Assembly (NCBI RefSeq): GCF_034321785.1
Contig: NZ_JAXLPB010000001.1
Coordinates: 682,001 to 746,000, forward strand
DNA: 64,000 bases
Origin: Fulvimarina uroteuthidis
Lineage (GTDB): Bacteria; Pseudomonadota; Alphaproteobacteria; Rhizobiales; Rhizobiaceae
Direction: 5' to 3'
The notes beneath the pieces are model-generated. The model ran no database searches. It was given only the letters and a program-made list of their open reading frames with translations, and was not told the origin of the DNA. This document shows positions 24,449 through 35,500 of the stretch, in pieces (positions within the stretch are counted from its first letter, which is position 1; every line of letters begins with the position of its first letter). Made by a program: the position numbers and the translations under genes.

Positions 24449-25777
24449 TTACTTGATGTAGCCGCCGCGCGTCATCTCGCGGGTGGCGATCGCCTGGGAC
24501 TGGGCCAGCGCCTGATCGACGGTGGACGAGCCCGAGAGAGCCGCCGCCATCTGCTGGCCGACCGCCGTTCCAAGCCCCTGGAACTCCGGAACCGCGGCGA
24601 ACTGCAGGCCGACATAGGGCTTGTCGTCGGTGATCGACGGATCGGCATTGTTGATGGCGTTCAAGGTCGCCTCGGCGAACGGAGCCGCGGCGATATAGTC
24701 CGGGTTCTCGTACAGCGAGGTGCGCGTTCCGGGCGGCACGTTCGCCCAGCCTTCCTTCTCGGCGACGAGCTCGAGATAGGCCTTGGAGGTCGCCCAGGAG
24801 ATGAACGTCTGCGCGGCTTCGGCCTTCTCGGAAGAGGCCGGGATCGCCAGCGACCAGGCCCAGAGCCAGTTGAAACCGTCGTTCGGGCAATTCTCGACAC
24901 CGCACGGAGCGGGCGCGAAGCCAACCTGGTCGGGAACCTGCGACTGCTCGGGATCCGTCACGAAGGAGGCGGCGACGGAGGCATCCATCCACATGCCGCA
25001 CTTGCCCTGGCCGAACAGCGAGAGGTTCTCGTTGAAGCCGTTGGAAGCGGCGCCCGGAGGGCCGTACTTCGTCATCAGGTCGACATAGAGCGTGACGGCC
25101 TTCTTCCAGCCTTCCGACTCGAACTGCGGCTGCCAGTTCGCATCGAAATAGTTCGCGCCGAAGGAGCGGGCCATGTTGCCGAGGAACGCCATGTTCTCGC
25201 CCCAGCCCGGCTTGCCGCGAAGACAGATGCCGTAGACGCCGGCTTCCTTGTCGGTCATCTTCTCGGCCGCTTCGGCGATGAAATCCCAGGTCGGCTGTTC
25301 CGGCATTTCCAGCCCGGCCTTCTCGAGAAGATCCTTGCGATAGAGCGTCAGCACGCTCTCGGCATAGAACGGCGCGGCATAGAGGGTGCCGTCGACCGAC
25401 AATGCGTTGGCGATGGCGGGGATCAGGTCGTCCTTGTCATAGTCTTCGCCCAGATCGTCCAGCGGCTTCAGCCAGTCCTGCTTGGCCCAGATCGGAACTT
25501 CGTAGGTGCCGATCGTCATCACGTCGAACTGACCGCCATTGGTGGCGATATCGGTGGTCACGCGCTGGCGGAGAATGTTCTCTTCCAGGGTCACCCAGTT
25601 CAGGGCGATGTCCGGATGTTCCTGCGTGAAAGCGTCCGTCAGGCCCTGCATGCGGACCATGTCGGAATTGTTGACCGTGCCGATGGTCAGCGTCGTTTCC
25701 TGCGCCGCGACGGATGCCGTCACGGCAAGAAGCGCGCCGAACGCGGCCGTCGTCTTCAAAAGGGTCTTGATCGTCAT
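24449..25777 (-). CDS. Sugar/polyol ABC transporter periplasmic substrate-binding protein (SmoE-like)
   Basis: 442 residues with a cleavable signal peptide (about residues 1-25, ending ASVAA before QETTLTIG). The mature protein is a cluster B/family 1 binding protein: FDVMTIGTYEVPIWAKQDWLKPL, APFYAESVLTLYRKDLLEKAGL and WLWAWSLAIPASSEKAEAAQTFISW are typical. Such proteins capture the substrate in the periplasm and deliver it to the two permeases. Similarity in style to SmoE/MtlE suggests sorbitol, mannitol or related polyols, but no polyol dehydrogenase or sugar regulator lies beside the operon, so the substrate is open. As first gene of the operon it follows the 25778-26087 promoter region. 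Confidence 0.9.
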   Translation of the reverse strand: MTIKTLLKTTAAFGALLAVTASVAAQETTLTIGTVNNSDMVRMQGLTDAFTQEHPDIALNWVTLEENILRQRVTTDIATNGGQFDVMTIGTYEVPIWAKQDWLKPLDDLGEDYDKDDLIPAIANALSVDGTLYAAPFYAESVLTLYRKDLLEKAGLEMPEQPTWDFIAEAAEKMTDKEAGVYGICLRGKPGWGENMAFLGNMARSFGANYFDANWQPQFESEGWKKAVTLYVDLMTKYGPPGAASNGFNENLSLFGQGKCGMWMDASVAASFVTDPEQSQVPDQVGFAPAPCGVENCPNDGFNWLWAWSLAIPASSEKAEAAQTFISWATSKAYLELVAEKEGWANVPPGTRTSLYENPDYIAAAPFAEATLNAINNADPSITDDKPYVGLQFAAVPEFQGLGTAVGQQMAAALSGSSTVDQALAQSQAIATREMTRGGYIK

Positions 25778-26087
25778 GGTTCCTCCCGATGAATGGTTTG
25801 TTTCCGCAACCTTTTTCCGGTCGTCATTGGTGCGAGGAGTTTAGACGGGCCATGTTCGATGTCGAGGATTAAATCATCAGATTCACAATCTCGAATCGAA
25901 TTCCCTCCGCCTCTCCGCTTCTCGCCCATGAGGCTCCCACGATAGCGGGCGCCTGTAAAAATTCAATCTTTTTGATTTATCGGGCGGCCCGCGTCCGTCG
26001 AGCACGCCCACGCGGGCGCAACGTCCTGTCGCATACGAAGAAGCCGCACGCGGCCGACGGCCCATTCCCGTGCTTCATACAACAGAA
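25778..26087 (-). promoter_or_regulatory. Promoter region of the ABC importer operon
   Basis: This AT-rich gap precedes the minus-strand binding-protein gene. A TTCCTCCCG near 25790 is the complement of its GGAGG ribosome site. Two short AATC/GATT inverted repeats (25872-25883 and 25965-25977) stand out from the GC-rich background and could be operator half-sites, but no regulator family can be named. Confidence 0.4.
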
Positions 26088-26119
26088 GACCCGGACCGCC
26101 GTTCCGAGCGCTCCGGGTC
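26080..26119 (-). terminator. Likely rho-independent-type terminator of the molybdenum hydroxylase operon
   Basis: GACCCGGA (26088-26095) and TCCGGGTC (26112-26119) form a perfect 8-bp stem with a 16-base loop. On the minus strand the stem is followed by TTCTGTTGT, a moderately T-rich tail. It starts 28 bases after the stop of the medium-subunit gene. Confidence 0.55.
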
Positions 26120-26146
26120 CTGTCGTCCTGATCGGGATGCGTGCGG

Positions 26147-26953
26147 TCAGCCTTGCGCGTTCTTCACCGCGCGCCTCGTCACGACCTTGACGAGATTGGC
26201 GCGGTAGCCGGACGAGCCGTGCATGTCGCCCATCATCGCGTCCGCCGAGATCGACAGGGGGTCGATCGCCGACGGCTCGAAGCTTGCCGACAAGGCGTTT
26301 TCGGCGTCCGCCCACCGGAACACGCCGCTGCTGCCGGCACCCGTGACGCCGACGCCGACGGACCCGTCGCTGCGCTTGGCCACGAAGACGCCGGCCATCG
26401 CGTAGCGCGAGGCCGGGTTGCGGAACTTCTCCCAGCCGGCCGCCTGCGGGGGCGTGAAGGAGACGCCGGTGACGATCTCGTTCTCCTCGAGCGCCGTCTC
26501 GAACATGCCGGTGAAGAAATCGTCGGCCGCGATCTCGCGCGTGTTCGTGTGGATCGTGCCGCCGAGCGCGAGAAGCGCGGCGGGATAATCCGCCGCCGGG
26601 TCGTGGTTGGCGACCGCGCCGCCGACCGTGCCCATGTGGCGCACGGCAGGATCGCCGATGAGGCCGGCGAGATGGGCGAACGTCGGGGCGTGCTGCCTGA
26701 CCGTGTCGCTCGCATGGATCTCGGCATGGGTCGTGCCGCCGCCGATCGTCAGGCGGCCGTTCTCGAAGCTTATGCCCTTCAGGGCGTCGATATGGCGCAG
26801 ATCGATCAGCGTGCTCGGCATGGCGAGCCGGGCCTTCATGGTCGGGATCAGCGTCATGCCACCGGACATCAGCTTGCCCTCGCCCTCGCTCGCCGAGAGC
26901 ATCGCGACCGCCTCGTCGATGCTGGCCGGCCGTTGATAGCTGGTTTCATACAT
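26147..26953 (-). CDS. Molybdenum hydroxylase (xanthine dehydrogenase family) FAD-binding medium subunit, CoxM-like
   Basis: 268 residues, the usual length for the FAD subunit of CO-dehydrogenase/xanthine-dehydrogenase family enzymes. FAD-contact segments are seen as LMSGGMTLIPTMKARL (residues about 28-43) and the second glycine motif HMGTVGGAVANHDPAADYPA (about 107-126). The C-terminal CO_deh_flav_C part ends the protein. It passes electrons from the 2Fe-2S subunit to an acceptor. Third and last gene of the operon, 138 bases after the large-subunit gene. Confidence 0.9.
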   Translation of the reverse strand: MYETSYQRPASIDEAVAMLSASEGEGKLMSGGMTLIPTMKARLAMPSTLIDLRHIDALKGISFENGRLTIGGGTTHAEIHASDTVRQHAPTFAHLAGLIGDPAVRHMGTVGGAVANHDPAADYPAALLALGGTIHTNTREIAADDFFTGMFETALEENEIVTGVSFTPPQAAGWEKFRNPASRYAMAGVFVAKRSDGSVGVGVTGAGSSGVFRWADAENALSASFEPSAIDPLSISADAMMGDMHGSSGYRANLVKVVTRRAVKNAQG

Positions 26954-27091
26954 GGAAATTTCCTCCCTTTGGTCCTTGCCGGCGCGGGCTCTTCGCCTGG
27001 AAGAGACGCGCGCGCCGGTTCGAAAGACCGTCCTGTTCGAGATCGACGCGAAGCGGGCGGCAGGCCTGCGATGGCCCGCGCCCGTCCATCG

Positions 27092-29437
<2,346 letters not shown>

Positions 29438-29543
29438 TGGTGTTCCTCCCAAAAATCTTGCCTGCGGCGGCCGCGTCCATGAAATTCATGCGCGCCGCCC
29501 GTCCGAATTCATGCTGTCCCATGCCGCCGCCGGCGGCATCGCG

Positions 29544-30032
29544 TCACTCGGCCGCGACGGCCCGGGCGCCCATCTTGGACGCGGCGTCGAGAGCGGCCTT
29601 CACGATGTTGTGGTAGCCGGTGCAGCGGCAGATATTGCCGTCGAGTTCCTCGCGCACGGTCGCCTCGTCGAGCTCGGAGCCATGGCGGGAGATCATGTCG
29701 GTGACGGTCATGATCATGCCGGGCGTGCAGTAGCCGCACTGCAGACCGTGATGTTCCTTGAATGCCGTCTGAACGGCCGACAGGTCCTGACCCTTGGCGA
29801 TGCCTTCGATCGTCGTCACATGCGATCCCGAGGCCTGCACCGCGAGCATCGAGCAGGATTTGACCGCCTTGCCATCGAGATGAACGACGCAGGCCCCGCA
29901 CTGCGAGGTGTCGCATCCCACATGCGTACCCGTCAGATGAAGGGTTTCGCGCAGGAAATGCACCAGCAGCGTGCGATCCTCGCATTCGCCGGCAACGTTC
30001 CGCCCGTTCACCGTCATGGAAACTTTGCTCAC
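29544..30032 (-). CDS. Molybdenum hydroxylase 2Fe-2S small subunit, CoxS-like
   Basis: 162 residues from GTG 30032 (GGAGG six bases upstream). The N-terminal plant-type ferredoxin domain has the cluster ligands in CDTSQCGACVVHL and a further Cys in KSCSML. The C-terminal four-helix domain holds the second 2Fe-2S cluster with HGLQCGYCTPGM and GNICRCTGYHNI. It shuttles electrons from the Mo site to the FAD subunit. It is the first gene of the minus-strand operon, giving order S-L-M, the arrangement of form II rather than form I enzymes. Confidence 0.92.
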   Translation of the reverse strand: MSKVSMTVNGRNVAGECEDRTLLVHFLRETLHLTGTHVGCDTSQCGACVVHLDGKAVKSCSMLAVQASGSHVTTIEGIAKGQDLSAVQTAFKEHHGLQCGYCTPGMIMTVTDMISRHGSELDEATVREELDGNICRCTGYHNIVKAALDAASKMGARAVAAE

Positions 30033-30545
30033 TGAATTCCTCCCGTAAAATCCACATGCGACCCGATCGAACGGCGCGCATTCTCCAGATGCCGTCCTGC
30101 CCGGCGGCACTCCCACGCCACCCGCAGTTTCGAAACCGAACGTGCCGTCTTTCGGTGGCGGATGCAAGACGAGCGAACGGTCGCGGCGTCGTGGCCGAAA
30201 CCGGGAGACCGAGGCGCGCCCGGCGATCCCCACAGCGCTCCCGGGCTGCGGGCGGCGAGGCGCTCGGCGATCCGGCGGGCATGGCCGCAATCGCGCGGCG
30301 GCGTCCGGCCCGCGAACCTTCGCGGTCCTGTGACAGGTTCGGCACAAGGCGCCGGCGTTCCGCACGCCGCCGGGTCGAATCGACGCAAGTGTGATCGGTC
30401 GGCGGTTGTTATCTTTAACCAAATCGTTCTTTTTGTCGGCAAGTATCTAGGAGCGCCCGTCGCGATGGAATCGATTTCGGTCGACGCCATCGGGTCCGAT
30501 ACGCGATCGCCGTGGGGATACGGCCGATCGTCGACGGGGAGCGTC
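30033..30545. promoter_or_regulatory. Divergent 513-base region between the coxS-like gene and tamA
   Basis: It must contain the promoters of both the molybdenum hydroxylase operon (leftward) and tamAB (rightward). A perfect 10-base palindrome GTTTCGAAAC lies at 30127-30136, 95 bases before the coxS-like start, and is a possible operator. An AT-rich stretch at 30404-30455 includes GGTT(9)AACC and is the likely tamA promoter zone. Frames crossing it look spurious; a longer N-terminus for TamA (ATG near 30465) cannot be excluded. Confidence 0.45.
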
Positions 30546-32534
30546 ATGAGGACGCTGCGAGGGGGTAGTTGCGTTTTGAGGATTTGGCCCCGCCAGATCG
30601 TTCGGGTCGTCGTCGCGACGATGCTCGCCGGGGTGCTTGCACCGAGGCCGGCTTCGGCGTTCGAGCTGTTCGGATTCAAGTTTTTCGAAAGCGAGAACGA
30701 GGACGACGGCTTCGACGTCATCAATCCGCTCGACTATTCGGTCCGCATCGAGATCACGCCGACGCCCGACGGCGACGAGGATCTGGCCTCGACGCTCGAG
30801 GACGCCTCGGTTCTGGTGTCCGACGAGGACGATCCCGCGGCGGGCTCGCTCGGGCTCATCGCCAAGGCCAAGAACGATCGCAAGCGTCTCGTCGCCGCAC
30901 TCTACGAGAATGCGCGCTATGACGGGCTCGTCTACATCTTCATCGACGGCCAGAACGTCGCCGACATTCTGCCCGACACCAAATTCGACGATTCCCGGCC
31001 CGTCCCGGTGCTGATCCGGGTGCTGCCGGGACCGAAATATACGCTGGGCCAGGTGTCCGTGGATGCCGGCGGCATTCCCGTCGATCCCTCCGAATTCGGC
31101 CTCGAGACCGGCGGCTCGGCCTCCTCGGTCGCCGTCCTCGAGGCCGAGGCCAAGCTCTACAACGATCTTCGCGAGGAAGGCCGGCCCTTCGTCGCCGTCA
31201 CCCGGCGCGACATCCTGGCGGACGCGGCCACCGACAGGCTCGACTATCTGACCGACCTGTCGCCGGGAAATCCGGTCCCGTTCGGCGAGACCTGGGTTTC
31301 AGGCCCCGAAGATGTCGATCCCGGCTTCGTCGCCTACATGGCCGGCATCTATCCGGGAGAGGTGTTCTCGCCCGAGGAGCTCGAGAAAGCCCGCCAGCGC
31401 CTCGTCGATCTCGGCGTCTTTTCCTCGGTCGTCGTCAAGGAAGCCAAGGGCCAGGCGCCGGACGGCAGCCTGCCGGTTCAGGTCACCGTCGCCGAACGCC
31501 AGAACTTCGGATTCTACGGCCTCGGCGCGACCTATTCGAACACGGAAGGCGCCGGCGCGTCCGGCTATATCGGCCATCGCAACCTGTTCGGCCGGGCTGA
31601 GAACATCCGCCTCGACGCGTCCGTCTCGCGCATCGGCGCAACCGCGATCTCGGGCAATGCGCGCGAGCTCGACGGTTTCGACTTCGCGACGTCGCTCGTC
31701 TTCAAGAAGCCGGGCGTGCTCGGTCCGGATTCGGTCTATGTCGGATCGATCGCGGCGGGCCGCGAACAGCCGCTCGCCTACGACCGCCTGTTCGTCAACG
31801 CGACCAGCGGCGTGGAATACGAACTCGACGACGTCCAGACGATCGCGGCGGGCGTGAAGGTCGAGTATGAAGAGATCACCGACTTCCTCGACACGCGGGA
31901 CTATCTCATCGGCTCGGTGCCGATCCTCTACACGTTCGACAATCGCGACAACGAGTTGAACCCGACGGAAGGGTTCTACGCGCAGGCCCGGCTGGAGCCC
32001 TCCTACGGCGTCAACACCCAGACGTTCTTCCTCAACACCCGCCTCGACGGCCGCACCTACTATTCGCCGCTCGAAAGCGACCGGCTCATTCTCGCCGGCC
32101 GGCTCGGCTACGGCACGGTGTTCGGCGCCGACCTCGAGGACGTCCCGAACGATCGCCGCTTCTATGCCGGCGGCGGCGGATCGGTGCGCGGCTACGAGTT
32201 CCAGTCGATCAGCCCCTATTTTCCCGATGTCGCCGGTCCCGGCCAGAACGAGATCTTCGTCGACACGCCGCAGGGCGGGCTTTCGCTGCTCGAAGGTGCG
32301 GCCGAAGCGCGGATCGGCGTCACCGAAAACATTCAGGTGGTGCCCTTCGTCGATTTCGGACTTGCCTCGCAGGATCTCGTTCCCGATTTCGGCGACCTCA
32401 AGATCGGGGCCGGCATCGGCGCGCGCTACCTGACGAGCTTCGGCCCGATCCGCGTCGATGTCGGCGTCCCGCTCGATCCGGGCCCGCGCGACGCGAGCTT
32501 CCAGTTTTACGCAGGCATCGGACAGGCCTTTTGA
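30546..32534 (+). CDS. tamA: TamA, Omp85-family outer-membrane assembly protein
   Basis: 662 residues from ATG 30546, with GGGGAG just upstream and an N-terminal signal peptide (about residues 1-35: IVRVVVATMLAGVLAPRPASA). POTRA-like domains follow (VLIRVLPGPKYTLGQVSVD; YPGEVFSPEELEKARQRLVDLGVFSSVVV). The C-terminal half is a 16-strand barrel with the Omp85 loop motif GGGSVRGYEFQ (about residue 543) and the terminal Phe typical of outer-membrane proteins. TamA with TamB moves lipids or assembles proteins between the inner and outer membrane. The stop overlaps or abuts tamB, so the two are co-expressed. Confidence 0.92.
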   Translation: MRTLRGGSCVLRIWPRQIVRVVVATMLAGVLAPRPASAFELFGFKFFESENEDDGFDVINPLDYSVRIEITPTPDGDEDLASTLEDASVLVSDEDDPAAGSLGLIAKAKNDRKRLVAALYENARYDGLVYIFIDGQNVADILPDTKFDDSRPVPVLIRVLPGPKYTLGQVSVDAGGIPVDPSEFGLETGGSASSVAVLEAEAKLYNDLREEGRPFVAVTRRDILADAATDRLDYLTDLSPGNPVPFGETWVSGPEDVDPGFVAYMAGIYPGEVFSPEELEKARQRLVDLGVFSSVVVKEAKGQAPDGSLPVQVTVAERQNFGFYGLGATYSNTEGAGASGYIGHRNLFGRAENIRLDASVSRIGATAISGNARELDGFDFATSLVFKKPGVLGPDSVYVGSIAAGREQPLAYDRLFVNATSGVEYELDDVQTIAAGVKVEYEEITDFLDTRDYLIGSVPILYTFDNRDNELNPTEGFYAQARLEPSYGVNTQTFFLNTRLDGRTYYSPLESDRLILAGRLGYGTVFGADLEDVPNDRRFYAGGGGSVRGYEFQSISPYFPDVAGPGQNEIFVDTPQGGLSLLEGAAEARIGVTENIQVVPFVDFGLASQDLVPDFGDLKIGAGIGARYLTSFGPIRVDVGVPLDPGPRDASFQFYAGIGQAF

Positions 32535-32536
32535 TC

Positions 32537-35500
32537 ATGACCGCATTCGCCCGCTTCCTCGCGATCCTGTTCGGCGTCCTGCTCGCAGGCTCGCTCGCAT
32601 CCCCGCGTGAAGCCGGCGCCCAGGAATTCGTCGCGAACCAGATCGAGAACCTGATCAATTCCGAGACGTTGACCGTCGACATCCAGGGTCTGTCGGGCGC
32701 GATCAGCGGCAATGTGCGGATCGAGAGCGTCACGGTCGCGGACCCGCAGGGTGTGTTCCTCACCGCGAGCGATCTCGCGCTCGACTGGTCGCCCTTCTCG
32801 CTCGTTCGCTCGAACGTCAGCGTCGAGAACCTGACCGCCGGCCAGATCGTCCTGGAACGCCTGCCCGTCGGCCAGCCGCAGGCGGCGGAAGACGAGACCG
32901 GCGGCGGCTTTTCCCTCCCCTCGATCACCGCCGATATCGACAATATCGCCATCGACGAGTTCATCCTCGGCGAGGCGATCGCGGGAACCCGGGCGCGGCT
33001 TTCGGCGCAGGCCTCCCTGTCGCTCGCGGACGATCCGGTCAATCTCGCCCTTTCGGCCAATATCGAACGGCTCGACCAGCCGGGACGCATCGCGCTCGAT
33101 CTCGCCTTCGCGCCGGCCGAGAACCAGCTGACGGTGGATATCCAGGCGAGCGAGCCCCAGGGCGGCCTCGTCGCGACGCTTCTCGACATTCCCGATCGCC
33201 CGGCCGTCGAGCTTTCGGTGAACGGGTCCGGCCCGCTGTCGAACTTCATGGCGAACGGCGAACTGACCATTGCCGGCGAACAGGCCGCCTCGCTGACCGC
33301 GCGCGCCGACGAGATCGAGACGGGGCGCCGCATCTCCCTCGCACTCTCGGTCGCGGCCGCGCGCTTCGTTCCTGACGCCTACAGCCGCTATGTCGAGGGC
33401 GGCGCCAATCTCGACGCGCAGATCGTCCTGAATTCCGACGGCACCTACCGGATCGAACAGGCCCAGCTCGCCTCGAACGCGCTGCGGCTGAACGCCGAAG
33501 GCACGCTCGATCCAAGCGGTCCGGGCAACGATCTCACCCTCTCGCTCACCTCCCCCGACCAAGGCGCGATCGACATCGCGTTCGGAGAGACGAGCCTCTC
33601 GATCCAGTCGTTCACCGCCGCGATCGACGGCGCGCTCTCGAACGCGGCGCTCGACCTTGCCGCACAGCTTCCCGCCGGCGGCTGGGGCCCTTATCGGGCG
33701 ACCGGCGTCGACGCTGCGGTGACGAGCGCCGGCTTCGACGTCACCGGCCTGCGCGGCCCGCTGCGGATCGTCGCGACGGCCGAAGGCATGGCCGCGCCCG
33801 AAGGCATCCAGGAACGCGTCCTCACCGCGCCGCTGCGCATCGCGGTCGACGGCGCCCTGACCGAAGCGGGCCTGCGCTTCGATCCGTCGACGGCGACCAC
33901 CGAGACGGCCGAGCTTTCCGTGCAGGGCACGGCGGCGCTCGACTTTTCCGTCTTCGACCTGACGGTGGATTCGACCTTCCAGACATCGGCGCTATCCGCC
34001 GCGCTTGTCCCCATCGCGGGCGAAACGCTCGGCCTTGCGGGCAATGTCGAGCGCACCCCGACCGGCGGATTTCGCGTCTCGGACCTTGCCCTCGATTCGA
34101 CCGGCCTTGCGATCGCGGGCAATGCGGCGCTCGAAAACGAGAGCGTGTCCGCCGACATCACCGGCCAGCTCAAGGAGGCGGCCAGCCTCAACGCGTCCCT
34201 TGCGGGCACCGCGGAGTTCGCGCTTGAGGCAAGCGGCCCGCTCGACAAGCCGGACATCGACCTGACCCTCGACGGCAACCAGCTCTCGATCAACGGCCAG
34301 GAACTGGCCGATCTCGAAGTCTTGGCGCGCGGCTCGCTCGCGTCCGACGCCCCCACCGGCACGCTCCGGATCACCGGCACCCTCGACGGCGCGCCGCTCG
34401 AGGGACGCGCGGACCTGCGCACCCAGCCCAATGGCGACCGGCAGATCGCCGATCTCCTCATCCGCCAGGGCGAGAACCGGGTGACCGGCGATCTGACGCT
34501 GACCGAAAACTTCACGCCGCTCGGTTCCATCCGGGTCGCGATCGAGGATCTCGGTCCGCTCGCCGCGCTCGGCGGCCTCGATGCGTCGGGCGACGTCAAC
34601 GGCACGATCGGCCTCGACCGGGCGGCCGACGGCACGCCGATCGCCCGGCCCGAGATCACGGCGAGCAATCTGACCGTCGCCGGCACGACGCTGCAGGGTG
34701 CGGCCATCGATGTCGATGTCGCCGACTATCTTGGAACGCCTTTCGCGACCGGCTCCGTGACCGCCACGGCGATCGATACCGGCGCCGTCGCCCTCTCCGA
34801 TCTCGACGTCCAGCTGACCCGCGAGGGCGAATTCAACGCGCTTGCCGCGACCGCCCGGGCGAACGGGGTGCCGATCGACCTGGGCGCGCGCGCGCGCTTC
34901 GCCCCGGACGAGACGGTCCTGGCGCTGACCCGGCTCATCGCCGACATTCCCGAGGCCCGCGTCGCGCTTCAAGACAGTGCGCAGGTCCGCATCGCGGACG
35001 GCACGACCAGCCTCGACGGGTTCACCCTCGCCGTCGGCGACGGCTCGCTCTCCGTCGAGGGCAGCATCGGCGAACGCCTCGATCTCACCGCCGCCATGAA
35101 CGCGGTTCCGCTGGCGGTCGCCGGACCGTTCGTCGACGGCGTCGATCCGGCCGGCACGATTTCGGGCACCGCCGAGGTGTCCGGCACGAGCGCCGATCCG
35201 ACGGCCGTCTTCGATGTTTCGGGGCAAGACCTGACCACGCGGCAACTCGCCGAGACCGACGTTCCGCCGGTCGATCTCAGCGCGAACGGCCGGTACGCAG
35301 ACGGCGTTCTGACGCTGACCGAGGCGAACGCGACCTTCGGCGAAGGATCGCTCACCGCCTCCGGCTCGATCGGCGAGACCTACGATCTGACCGCCACCTT
35401 GCGGGAACTGCCCGTGGGTCTTGCGAACGGCTTCGTGCCGGGGCTCGACGCCAGCGGCGATCTGTCCGGCAATGCGCGCGTCACCGGACCGCGCGACGAT

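Noticed and set aside
25872..25977. AATC/GATT inverted repeats as an operator of a named regulator
   Set aside because: Half-sites are only 4 bases in an AT-rich promoter region; chance occurrence is likely, so they are noted in the promoter entry only.
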